Assembly: GCA_028866435.1 (NCBI GenBank)
Contig: JAGWIC010000003.1
Location: forward strand, 1 to 64,000
Direction: 5' to 3'
Source of the DNA: Lysobacteraceae bacterium
GTDB taxonomy: Bacteria; Pseudomonadota; Gammaproteobacteria; Xanthomonadales; Rhodanobacteraceae
DNA length: 64,000 nt
Part shown: one piece after another, positions 53,414-64,000 of the stretch
Position numbering within the stretch: the first letter of the stretch is position 1
Layout of the letters: each line of letters starts with the position of its first letter
Notes under the pieces: generated by a model
What the model was told of the DNA's origin: nothing
Database searches by the model: none
What the model saw: the letters and a program-made list of their open reading frames with translations, nothing else
Program-made: the position numbers and the translations under genes

Positions 53414-54340
53414 ATGAAACGCGCTGTCCGTGTCCCCAACCGCGCCCTGCACGGCATCCTGCTGCTCGACAAGCCGCTGGGCCTGAGTTCCAACCAGGCC
53501 CTGCAGGCGGTGCGTCGGCTGCTGCGTGCCGCCAAGGGCGGTCATACCGGTGCGCTGGATCCGCTGGCGAGCGGCCTGCTGCCGCTGTGCTTCGGCGAGG
53601 CCACCAAGCTGGCCGGCAACCTGCTCGGCGCGCGCAAGGCGTATCTGGCGGAATGCCGGCTGGGTATCACCACCGACACGGGCGACAGCGAAGGCGACCT
53701 GTTGCAGCGGCGGAGCGTGCCGGCGCTGGACGCGGATGCCATCGAGGCGGCGCTGGCCAAGCTGCGCGGACGCATCGCGCAGGTGCCGCCGATGTACTCG
53801 GCGCTGAAGCGGGACGGCGAACGGCTTTACGTGAAGGCCCGCCGTGGCGAAACCGTCGACATGCCGCCGCGGGAGGTCGATGTCCATCGGCTCGAGCTGC
53901 AGGCGCGCGAGGGCGATACCCTGCGGTTGCTGGTGGAGTGCGGCTCGGGGACCTATGTGCGGTCGCTGGCGGTGGACCTGGGCGAGGATCTGGGCTGCGG
54001 CGCGCACCTCACCGCCCTGCGCCGCCTCTGGGTCGAACCGTTCCGGGAGCCGCGCATGGTGACCATGGCCGAGCTGGAACGGGCGGCGGAGCAGGGCGAC
54101 GAGGCCTTGCTGGCCCATCTGCTGCCCGTCGCGGCAGGGGTGGCCGGCCTGCCCGCGGTGCACCTGGACGAAGCCCAGAGCATGGCCATTTCCCGGGGCC
54201 AGAGAATCCCGCTGCCGGCATCGCTCCCCGTCGGCAGCTGCGTCGCCTACGCCAGCGACGGCGCGCTGCTGGCGCTGCTGCGGCTGGACGACGAGCGGCG
54301 CATGCACATCGTGCGCGGCTTCAACCTGCCGCCAGCGTGA
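53414..54340 (+). CDS. truB: tRNA pseudouridine(55) synthase
   Basis: GILLLDKPLGLSSNQALQAVRRLLRAAKGGHTGALDPLASGLLPLCFGEATK. Confidence 0.98.
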   Translation: MKRAVRVPNRALHGILLLDKPLGLSSNQALQAVRRLLRAAKGGHTGALDPLASGLLPLCFGEATKLAGNLLGARKAYLAECRLGITTDTGDSEGDLLQRRSVPALDADAIEAALAKLRGRIAQVPPMYSALKRDGERLYVKARRGETVDMPPREVDVHRLELQAREGDTLRLLVECGSGTYVRSLAVDLGEDLGCGAHLTALRRLWVEPFREPRMVTMAELERAAEQGDEALLAHLLPVAAGVAGLPAVHLDEAQSMAISRGQRIPLPASLPVGSCVAYASDGALLALLRLDDERRMHIVRGFNLPPA

Positions 54341-54369
54341 TCGAATTGCGCCGATTGTCCGCGGCGCAC

Positions 54370-54399
54370 TTGTTGTAACACCGCTCCGGTCAGTAGAAT
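54370..54399 (+). promoter_or_regulatory. Predicted rpsO promoter
   Basis: TTGTTG, 18 bp, TAGAAT. Confidence 0.5.
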
Positions 54400-54432
54400 A
54401 GACGAGTTATTTCAACGCTTTCATTCATCTAG

Positions 54433-54480
54433 GCGAAGCTTGTGCCTGCGTCATCGCGATGATGCAGGCACAAGCTTCGC
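54433..54480 (+). promoter_or_regulatory. 48-nt near-perfect palindrome in the rpsO leader
   Basis: GCGAAGCTTGTGCCTGC-G-TCATCGCGATGA-T-GCAGGCACAAGCTTCGC: 17-bp arms, one G.T, palindromic core. Confidence 0.85.
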
Positions 54481-54507
54481 ATCGCCTTTCCAAGGAAACG
54501 TATACCC

Positions 54508-54777
54508 ATGTCACTTACTGCAGAACAGACCGGCAAGATCATTGCTGACTTCGGCCGCGTGCCGAACGATTCCGGTTCAACCGAAGTCCAGGTGGCGCTG
54601 CTGTCCGCCCGCATCGACCATCTCACCGGCCACTTCAAGGACCACAAGCAGGATCACCATTCCCGCCGTGGCCTGTTGAAGCTGGTCAACCAGCGCAAGC
54701 GCCTGCTCAGCTACCTGAAGGATCGCGATCTTGCGCGCTATCAGACCCTGATCGAACGCCTTGGCCTGCGGCGGTAA
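54508..54777 (+). CDS. rpsO: 30S ribosomal protein S15
   Basis: [51 protein letters not shown]. Confidence 0.99.
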   Translation: MSLTAEQTGKIIADFGRVPNDSGSTEVQVALLSARIDHLTGHFKDHKQDHHSRRGLLKLVNQRKRLLSYLKDRDLARYQTLIERLGLRR

Positions 54778-54782
54778 TTGGT

Positions 54783-54801
54783 GCGTTCACGCCGTGAACG
54801 C
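54783..54801 (+). promoter_or_regulatory. rpsO-pnp intergenic stem-loop (candidate terminator/RNase III site)
   Basis: GCGTTCAC-GCC-GTGAACGC; analogous position to the E. coli pnp leader. Confidence 0.55.
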
Positions 54802-54860
54802 CAAGATCAAGAAGCGCTCATCCGTGGGCGCACTTCTCAATCAGAGCAGGAATCAAGCAC

Positions 54861-56975
<2,115 letters not shown>

Positions 56976-56995
56976 TCCGAGGGATGTCCGAAAGC

Positions 56996-57030
56996 CACAA
57001 GGCCCGGCCCATGCCGGGCCTTGTGCGTTT
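56996..57030 (+). terminator. Hairpin terminator downstream of pnp
   Basis: CACAAGGCCCGGC-CCAT-GCCGGGCCTTGTG then CGTTT. Confidence 0.8.
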
Positions 57031-57098
57031 TGGCGCAGGTGATTTTGTGTCACGGCGTTTTGCTACGATGGAAGCGAACCCTCAGCGAGGATGCAGCG

Positions 57099-58238
57099 AT
57101 GGCCGATCCGACAAAAGACTTCATCCGGGACTACCAGGCCCTGGCGCAGCAATCGTGGGACGCCTGGACGCGCCAGCTGCAGCAACAGCCGCCGGTGCCA
57201 CCGCCGATGAACCATGCGTTCTTCACCCCGCCGACGGCGGGCTTCTCCAGCAACGACACGCTGGAGCGCAGCTTGTCCGGGCTGAAGGGTTTCTTTGACT
57301 GGATGCAGGCGGCCGCGGCCAGTGGCCAGGCCGGCACCCAACCGGCGGACTGGCAGCAACAACTGCAGCGGATGTTCGCCGGCTCCAACCCCGCCTTCAC
57401 CCAGGCCTTCGCCGGTATCGACAGCGTCGGTGCGGAGGGCTTCGGCAAGCAGTGGCAGTCGTGGATGCAGGCGCTGCAGAACAGCCCGCTGGGCGAGCTT
57501 CCGGGCGCGCACGGCCCCACCCCGGCGTTCGGCCTGAACCGCGAGCAGCAAATGCAGCAGCAGGCCATGGCGGTGGCGCTGATGGAGTCGCTGCAGGCCT
57601 CGGCGCGCTACCAGGCGCTGGTGCAGCGAGCCAATTCCGAGGGCATGGAGCGCCTGCAGAACAAGCTGGCCGTGCATGCCGAGCCGGGTCGGCAGATCGA
57701 CTCGCTCAAGGGCCTGTATGACCTGTGGGTGGATGCGGCCGAAGAGGCTTACGCGGAAATCGCCTTGTCGGACGAGTTCCGCGACGCGTATGCCGAGATG
57801 ATCAACACCCAGATGCGCGTGCGGCACATGCAGCAACAGCAGACCGAGCAGTTCTGCCAGCAACTGGGCATGCCTACCCGCAGCGACGTGTCGGCGCTGG
57901 GCCAGCGGCTGCAGGCCATGCGTCGCGAACTGGCCGCACTCAAGGCCGGCGTGGCGGACGCCGGGCAAACGGCCGCGAAGCAGGATGGTTCGGCCGTAAA
58001 GACGTCTGTTCAAGAAACGTCACCGGACAGGAAATCGGCTCCCGCCGCGGCTGCTGCCAGGACGCCTGCGGCGAGGAAGCCGGCGCTGAAGAAGGCCCGC
58101 GCCAGCAAGGCCTCGACCCCCAGGGCCCGCCCCCGCAAGGCGGTCGCCAGCAAGGTTCAGGTCAAGGCTTCCCGCAAGACGGCGGGCAAGGCGGGGCCCG
58201 TCGCAGCGTCCCGGTCCAGCTCGCGCAAGCGCACATAA
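57099..58238 (+). CDS. phaE: Class III PHA synthase subunit PhaE with basic Ala/Lys/Arg-rich C-terminal tail
   Basis: MADPTKDFIRDYQALAQQSWDAWTRQLQQQ; LYDLWVDAAEEAYAEIALSDEFRDAYAEMINTQMRVRHM; upstream of class III phaC. Confidence 0.9.
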   Translation: MADPTKDFIRDYQALAQQSWDAWTRQLQQQPPVPPPMNHAFFTPPTAGFSSNDTLERSLSGLKGFFDWMQAAAASGQAGTQPADWQQQLQRMFAGSNPAFTQAFAGIDSVGAEGFGKQWQSWMQALQNSPLGELPGAHGPTPAFGLNREQQMQQQAMAVALMESLQASARYQALVQRANSEGMERLQNKLAVHAEPGRQIDSLKGLYDLWVDAAEEAYAEIALSDEFRDAYAEMINTQMRVRHMQQQQTEQFCQQLGMPTRSDVSALGQRLQAMRRELAALKAGVADAGQTAAKQDGSAVKTSVQETSPDRKSAPAAAAARTPAARKPALKKARASKASTPRARPRKAVASKVQVKASRKTAGKAGPVAASRSSSRKRT

Positions 58239-58250
58239 GGAGATATCGCC

Positions 58251-59318
58251 ATGTACACCCCGTTGAGCATCGACCCGACCAGGGCGCTTGGCGACATCGC
58301 CAGTTTCCAGCGCAAGCTCGCTGCCGGCATGGGGCTGCTGCGCAACATGCGCGAGCCCGAATACGCCAACACGCCACGCGAGCTCGTTTACAGCGAGGAC
58401 AAGCTCAAGGTCTGGCACTTCAGGGGCAACGGCAAGCCGACCTCGAAGACGCCACTGCTGATCGTCTATGCGCTGGTCAACACGGTGTGGATGACCGACC
58501 TGCAGGCCGACCGTTCGATGGTGCGCAACCTGCTCGACCAGGGCGAGGACGTCTACCTGATCGACTGGGGTTATCCGGAGGGCGTCGACCGCTGGCTAAC
58601 CCTCGACGACTACATCAATGGCTACCTCGATCGCTGTGTCGATGCGGTGCGCGGGCGGCATGGGCTGGAAGCGGTCAACATGCTGGGCATCTGTCAGGGC
58701 GGCGCGTTTTCGCTGTGCTACACGGCGCTGCACCCTGAAAAGGTGAAGAACCTGATCACCATGGTCACGCCGGTGGATTTCCACACGCCGGACAACATGC
58801 TGTCGCAATGGTGCCGGAACATGGATGTCGACCTCTTCGTCGACACCATGGGGAACATTCCCGCCGGGCTGATGAACTATGTCTACCTGACGCTCAAGCC
58901 GGTGCGGCTGAACCAGCAGAAGTACATCGGCATGGTCGACATCCTCGACAACCCGGTCGAGCTGGAGAACTTCCTGCGCATGGAGCGCTGGATTTTCGAC
59001 TCGCCCGATCAGGCGGGCGAGGCTTTCCGCCAGTTCATCAAGGATTTCTACCAGGGCAACAAGCTGGTCAAGGGCACCTTGGCCATTGGCGGCCAGACGG
59101 TGGATCTTGGCATGGTGACCCAGCCGGTGCTGAATATCTTCGCCGAGCAGGACCACCTGGTGCCGCCGGATGCCTCGCGTGCGCTGGGCCGGCATGTGGG
59201 TACCACCGACTATACCCAGCTCGCCTTCAAGGGCGGCCATATCGGCATCTACGTTTCGGGTCGGGCGCAGCGCGAGGTGCCACCGGCGATCCACCAGTGG
59301 CTGCGGGCGCGCGATTGA
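58251..59318 (+). CDS. phaC: Class III poly(R)-hydroxyalkanoate synthase subunit PhaC
   Basis: TPLLIVYALVNTVWMTDLQADRSMVRNLLDQGEDVYLIDWGYP; nucleophile motif LGICQGGAFSL. Confidence 0.97.
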   Translation: MYTPLSIDPTRALGDIASFQRKLAAGMGLLRNMREPEYANTPRELVYSEDKLKVWHFRGNGKPTSKTPLLIVYALVNTVWMTDLQADRSMVRNLLDQGEDVYLIDWGYPEGVDRWLTLDDYINGYLDRCVDAVRGRHGLEAVNMLGICQGGAFSLCYTALHPEKVKNLITMVTPVDFHTPDNMLSQWCRNMDVDLFVDTMGNIPAGLMNYVYLTLKPVRLNQQKYIGMVDILDNPVELENFLRMERWIFDSPDQAGEAFRQFIKDFYQGNKLVKGTLAIGGQTVDLGMVTQPVLNIFAEQDHLVPPDASRALGRHVGTTDYTQLAFKGGHIGIYVSGRAQREVPPAIHQWLRARD

Positions 59319-59346
59319 TCCGTCATGACAGGAAGGGGCAGCGCCG

Positions 59347-59538
59347 ATGAATGAACCGAGGCAATTGCGGCGGTCGCGCAGCAACCGGAGCCTGGCGGGT
59401 GTCTGCGCCGGCATCGCGGAATATTTTGGCTGGGATCCGACCCTGGTGCGCGTCGCCTGGGTCGTGCTGACCCTGCTGGGCGGCTCGGGCATCTTGCTGT
59501 ACCTGATTTTCTGGGTGGTCATGCCCGAAGCCGAATGA
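59347..59538 (+). CDS. PspC domain-containing protein
   Basis: [54 protein letters not shown]. Confidence 0.93.
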   Translation: MNEPRQLRRSRSNRSLAGVCAGIAEYFGWDPTLVRVAWVVLTLLGGSGILLYLIFWVVMPEAE

Positions 59539-59576
59539 GTTTCGTGGTCGATGCGGACTTCGGCGATAATCGACCG

Positions 59577-60596
59577 ATGACCCAACTTTCCGAAACCCAC
59601 GATTCCATCCGGGCGGTGCAATGGCAGGGCGATCACCTGCGCCTGCTCGACCAGCGCCGCCTGCCGGCGCAGGAGGTGTGGATCGCCTGTCGCGATGCGG
59701 CGCAGGTGACCACGGCCATCCGCGATCTGGCCGTTCGCGGCGCACCGGCCATCGGCATCGCCGCCGCATGGGGCGTGGCGATGGCGTCGCAGCAGCACGC
59801 GTCGCTGCCACCGGTCCTGGACATGCTGCGCGCGGCCCGCCCCACGGCGGTGAACCTGATGTGGGCGCTGGATCGCATGAAGCGACGCATCGCCGCCGGC
59901 GCCGACACCGCCGCCCTGCTGGTCGAGGCGCAAAGGATCCAGGATGAGGACCTCGCCGCCAACCGGCGCATGGGCGAACTCGGCGCCGCGCTGATCGCGC
60001 CGGGCTCGGGGGTGCTGACCCACTGCAATACCGGCTCGCTGGCGACCGCGGGTTTCGGCACCGCGCTGGGGGTCATTCGTGCCGGTGTCGCGGCCGGCCG
60101 GATTGCCAGGGTTTACGCCGGTGAGACCCGGCCCTGGCAGCAGGGGGCGCGACTGACCATGTGGGAGCTGGTGCGCGATGGCATTGCGGCCCAGCTCATC
60201 GCCGATTCGGCGGCGGCCCACCTGATGAAATCCGGTGCGGTGCAATGGGTCATCGTGGGCGCCGACCGGATCGCCGCCAATGGCGATACGGCGAACAAGA
60301 TCGGCACCTACCAGCTGGCGATCGCCGCGAAATACCACGGCGTGAAGTTCATGGTGGTGGCGCCGTCATCGACCGTCGACATGGCCACCGGCGACGGTGA
60401 GCAGATCGAGATCGAGTTGCGCGATCCGGCCGAGTTGCTCGGCTTCGCCGGTTCGCGCACGGTGGTGGAGGGCGCGCAGGCGTGGAACCCGGTGTTCGAC
60501 GTCACGCCGGCGGAACTGATCGACGCCATCGTCACCGAACGCGGCGTGATCGAGCGGCCCGGCCGGCTCGCCATGCAGGCCATGTTCGGTCGCTGA
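59577..60596 (+). CDS. mtnA: S-methyl-5-thioribose-1-phosphate isomerase
   Basis: [63 protein letters not shown]. Confidence 0.97.
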   Translation: MTQLSETHDSIRAVQWQGDHLRLLDQRRLPAQEVWIACRDAAQVTTAIRDLAVRGAPAIGIAAAWGVAMASQQHASLPPVLDMLRAARPTAVNLMWALDRMKRRIAAGADTAALLVEAQRIQDEDLAANRRMGELGAALIAPGSGVLTHCNTGSLATAGFGTALGVIRAGVAAGRIARVYAGETRPWQQGARLTMWELVRDGIAAQLIADSAAAHLMKSGAVQWVIVGADRIAANGDTANKIGTYQLAIAAKYHGVKFMVVAPSSTVDMATGDGEQIEIELRDPAELLGFAGSRTVVEGAQAWNPVFDVTPAELIDAIVTERGVIERPGRLAMQAMFGR

Positions 60597-60896
60597 GTCG
60601 GCGCCGCGCAGGCCTGGCGCCTGGCCGGCCATCGAGCCCATCGGTCCACACCGACCACCCCCATTCGGGCGCTGAAACGGGTTGTGCCGGCGCGGCCACC
60701 GGGTCATTTCGGCGGTTGCCGGACCGTGCTTCGCGCGCACTCGATGACGCGAGTGCAAAGTATTGATTTGAAAGGATTAAATACTGTCGTTTTGATGCTC
60801 GTCGTGGTACACTTCGCCGGTTGATTTCGGGTCGCTTGCGCATGCGCTTGAGGCGCGTCGCCAGCGTCCTTTTTTCGTCTACAGGGAAGCCGATCA

Positions 60897-63485
60897 ATGG
60901 CAGATCTCGCCAAAGAAATCATTCGCGTCAACATCGAAGATGAGATGCGCCAGAGCTATCTCGATTACGCCATGAGCGTGATCGTGGGCCGCGCCCTGCC
61001 GGATGTCCGCGATGGTCTGAAACCCGTGCATCGCCGCGTGTTGTTCGCGATGAATGAACTGGGCAATGTGTGGAACAAGCCGTACAAGAAGTCGGCCCGC
61101 GTGGTGGGTGACGTGATCGGTAAGTACCATCCGCATGGCGACCAGTCCGTTTACGACGCCATCGTGCGCATGGCGCAGCCGTTCTCGCTGCGCTACCTGC
61201 TGGTCGACGGCCAGGGCAACTTCGGCTCGGTCGATGGCGACAATGCCGCCGCGATGCGTTACACCGAGGTGCGCATGTCGCGGCTCACCCACGAGTTGTT
61301 GGCCGACATCGACAAGGACACCGTCGATTTCGGTTTCAACTACGACGAGAGCGAGCGCGAGCCGCTGGTGCTGCCGTCGCGGGTGCCCAACCTGCTGGTC
61401 AACGGCTCGGCCGGCATCGCGGTGGGCATGGCCACCAATATCCCGCCGCACAACCTCAACGAGGTGGTCGCGGCGACGGTCGCGTTGATCGATGATCCGT
61501 CATTGGGCATCGACGAGCTGATGCAGTACATCCCGGGCCCGGACTTCCCCACCCACGGCATCATCAACGGTTCCTCCGGCATCATCGAGGCCTATCGCAC
61601 GGGACGCGGGCGCATCCTGGTGCGCGCCCGGACCGAGGTGGAAACCGAGGCGAACGGCCGCGAGACGATCATCGTCCACGAGCTGCCGTACCAGGTGAAC
61701 AAGGCGCGGCTGATCGAGAAGATCGCCGAGCTGGTGAAGGAGAAGAAGCTCGAGGGGATCAGCGAGCTGCGCGACGAGTCCGACAAGGACGGCATGCGCA
61801 TCGTGATCGAGATCCGCCGCGATGCCATGGGCGACGTGGTGCTGAACAACCTGTTCCAGCAGACCCAGCTGCAGGTGACCTTCGGCATCAACATGGTGGC
61901 CTTGCTGGATGGCCAGCCGAAGCTGCTCAACCTCAAGGACATCCTCGAAGCGTTCATCCGCCACCGCCGCGAGGTGGTCACCCGGCGCACCATCTTCGAG
62001 TTGCGCAAGGCGCGTGCCCGCGCGCACATCCTCGAAGGCCTCACCGTGGCGCTGGCCAACATCGACGACATGATCGAGCTGATCAAGACGTCGGCCTCGC
62101 CCGCCGAGGCCCGCGAGCGGATGGTGTCGCGGCGCTGGGAGGCCGGCCTGGTGCGCGCCCTGCTGTCGGCCACCGGCGCCGATGCGTCGCGGCCGGAGGA
62201 CATGGATCCGCGCGACGGCCTGAAGGATGACGGTTACCAACTGTCCGAGGCGCAGGCGCTGGAAATCCTCGCGATGCGGCTGCATCGCCTCACCGGCCTG
62301 GAACAGGAAAAGCTCTCCGACGAATACCGACAGATCCTGGACACCATCCGCGGCCTGATCGAGATCCTGGAGAACCCCGGGCGCCTGCTGGAGGTGATCC
62401 GCGGCGAACTGGACGCGGTGAAGGAGGAATTCGGCGATGCCCGCCGCACCGAGATCCAGCATTCGCAGGAAGACCTCGACGTGCTCGACCTGATCGCGCC
62501 GGAAGACATGGTGGTCACCCTCTCGCACACCGGCTACATCAAGCGTCAGTCCGCCAGCATCTACCGTTCGCAGCGCCGCGGCGGCAAGGGGCGTTCGGCC
62601 TCCGCGCTGAAGGACGAGGATGTCGTCGAGCAGCTGTGGGTGGTCAATACCCATGACACCCTGCTCACCTTCACCAGCACCGGCCGTGTCTACTGGCTCA
62701 AGGTCTACCAGATTCCCGAGGCGGGCCCCGGCGCGCGCGGCAAGCCGATCATCAACCTGCTGGCGCTGGGTGAGGGCGAGAAGGTGCAGGCCGTGCTGCC
62801 GATACGCGAGTACAGCGGCGACCGTTTCGTGTTCTTCGCCACCAGGCAGGGTACGGTCAAGAAGACCCCGCTCGATGAATTCGCCTTCCAGCTGCAGAAG
62901 GGCAAGCTCGCGATCAGGCTCAACGACGGTGACGCGCTGGTCGACGTCGAGCTGACCGACGGCAACAGCGACATCCTGATGTTCGCCTCCAACGGCAAGG
63001 TCAATCGTTTCGACGAGAACACCGTGCGCTCGATGGGCCGCACCGCCGCCGGCGTGCGCGGCATGCGGCTGGCCGAAGGCGCCGAAGTGGTGTCGCTGAT
63101 CGTGGCCGCCGAGGGCGACATCCTCACCGCGACCGCCCGCGGCTACGGCAAGCGTACCGCGCTGGTGGAGTTCACCAAGAAGGGCCGCGGCACCCAGGGC
63201 GTGATCGGCATCCAGTGTTCCGAGCGCAATGGCCCGCTGGTCGGCGCGGTGCAGGTCACCGAGGCGCACGAGCTGATGCTGATCTCCGACCAGGGCACGC
63301 TGGTGCGTACCCGGGTGGCGGAAGTCTCGCAGCTCGGCCGCAACACCCAGGGCGTCACCCTGATTCGCCTGCCCGCCGACGAAACGCTGGTCAGCGTGAT
63401 GCGGCTCGATGCCCTGGAGGATGTTGGCGAAGAGCCCACGCCCGACGGCGGCGCGACAGCGGATGGGGGCGCGGACGAAAGCTGA
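60897..63485 (+). CDS. gyrA: DNA gyrase subunit A
   Basis: [63 protein letters not shown]. Confidence 0.99.
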   Translation: MADLAKEIIRVNIEDEMRQSYLDYAMSVIVGRALPDVRDGLKPVHRRVLFAMNELGNVWNKPYKKSARVVGDVIGKYHPHGDQSVYDAIVRMAQPFSLRYLLVDGQGNFGSVDGDNAAAMRYTEVRMSRLTHELLADIDKDTVDFGFNYDESEREPLVLPSRVPNLLVNGSAGIAVGMATNIPPHNLNEVVAATVALIDDPSLGIDELMQYIPGPDFPTHGIINGSSGIIEAYRTGRGRILVRARTEVETEANGRETIIVHELPYQVNKARLIEKIAELVKEKKLEGISELRDESDKDGMRIVIEIRRDAMGDVVLNNLFQQTQLQVTFGINMVALLDGQPKLLNLKDILEAFIRHRREVVTRRTIFELRKARARAHILEGLTVALANIDDMIELIKTSASPAEARERMVSRRWEAGLVRALLSATGADASRPEDMDPRDGLKDDGYQLSEAQALEILAMRLHRLTGLEQEKLSDEYRQILDTIRGLIEILENPGRLLEVIRGELDAVKEEFGDARRTEIQHSQEDLDVLDLIAPEDMVVTLSHTGYIKRQSASIYRSQRRGGKGRSASALKDEDVVEQLWVVNTHDTLLTFTSTGRVYWLKVYQIPEAGPGARGKPIINLLALGEGEKVQAVLPIREYSGDRFVFFATRQGTVKKTPLDEFAFQLQKGKLAIRLNDGDALVDVELTDGNSDILMFASNGKVNRFDENTVRSMGRTAAGVRGMRLAEGAEVVSLIVAAEGDILTATARGYGKRTALVEFTKKGRGTQGVIGIQCSERNGPLVGAVQVTEAHELMLISDQGTLVRTRVAEVSQLGRNTQGVTLIRLPADETLVSVMRLDALEDVGEEPTPDGGATADGGADES

Positions 63486-63498
63486 CCCGCGCTTCGAA

Positions 63499-63535
63499 AT
63501 GCAAGAAGCCCCGGCACGGCCGGGGCTTCTTGCAT
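63499..63535. terminator. Perfect 17-bp-stem hairpin downstream of gyrA
   Basis: ATGCAAGAAGCCCCGGC-ACG-GCCGGGGCTTCTTGCAT. Confidence 0.75.
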
Positions 63536-63645
63536 GTGGCGGGTGCTGGATTCGGCCACAGCATGTTTGCTGCAGGGCGCGCGCAGCCTGCTCGAGCGTG
63601 CTGCCGGGCGGCGGCCGGGATTTCCGGGCTCGCCGCGGCAAGCGC

Positions 63646-64000
63646 CTACCGTCGGTCGATCGAATACCTGCCCGGACCGGTGAGGCACAGCAGCAACAGG
63701 CCGCCGATGATCGAGAGGTTCTTGTAGAAGTTGATCATGTTGGCCATCTGCTCGGCGCCCGTCATCGTCCAGTAATGGTGGCCGATCAGCGCCGTGCCCA
63801 GCGTATACAGCGCCATCAACAGCGCCAGCGGCCGCGTCCAGTAGCCCAGCACGATCGCCAGGCCGACGAAGAACTCCATCACGATGACCACGACCGCGGT
63901 TAGCGCGGGCAGCGGCAGGCCTTCGGCCGCCATGTAGGCGCTGGTGCCGGCGTAGTCGGTGAGCTTGCTCCAGCCGAACAGCACGAACAGCAGCATCAGC
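63646..64000 (-). CDS. DoxX-family membrane protein (N-terminus beyond window end)
   Basis: LPLPALTAVVVIVMEFFVGLAIVLGYWTRPLALLMALYTLGTALIGHHYW ... MINFYKNLSIIGGLLLLCLTGPGRYSID. Confidence 0.88.
   Translation of the reverse strand, partial: LMLLFVLFGWSKLTDYAGTSAYMAAEGLPLPALTAVVVIVMEFFVGLAIVLGYWTRPLALLMALYTLGTALIGHHYWTMTGAEQMANMINFYKNLSIIGGLLLLCLTGPGRYSIDRR

Overview
This is a high-GC gammaproteobacterial chromosomal window. Gene order suggests Lysobacterales/Xanthomonadales, probably Rhodanobacteraceae-like; that placement is inference. Most of it is core genome: LPS-core genes (GT9 heptosyltransferase, kdkA); tRNA-Ser(GGA) and 4.5S RNA followed by dnaX-ybaB-recR; a MoxR/DUF58/TgpA-transglutaminase operon; yceD-rpmF-fabH-fabD-fabG-acpP-fabF-pabB-pabC-mltG-tmk-holB; a PIG-L deacetylase and a GAF/PAS/GGDEF/EAL protein inserted before pilZ; the full 14-gene nuoA-N operon; initiator tRNA-Met-rimP-nusA-infB-rbfA-truB-rpsO-pnp; class III phaE-phaC; mtnA; gyrA. 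I see no prophage, IS element, CRISPR array or rRNA. The most interesting signals are non-coding. (1) Three intergenic inverted repeats have arms built of about 7-bp tandem units and fill the gaps ybaB-recR, nuoD-nuoE and infB-rbfA; in the last one the rbfA start codon lies inside the stem. (2) A degenerate tRNA-Ser copy has its T-loop interrupted by an ~80-nt hairpin-rich insert, just upstream of the intact gene. (3) A ~175-nt nuo leader has three separate stems. (4) A 48-nt near-perfect palindrome lies in the rpsO leader. Among proteins, PhaE carries a 67-residue histone-H1-like C-terminal tail with no acidic residues.
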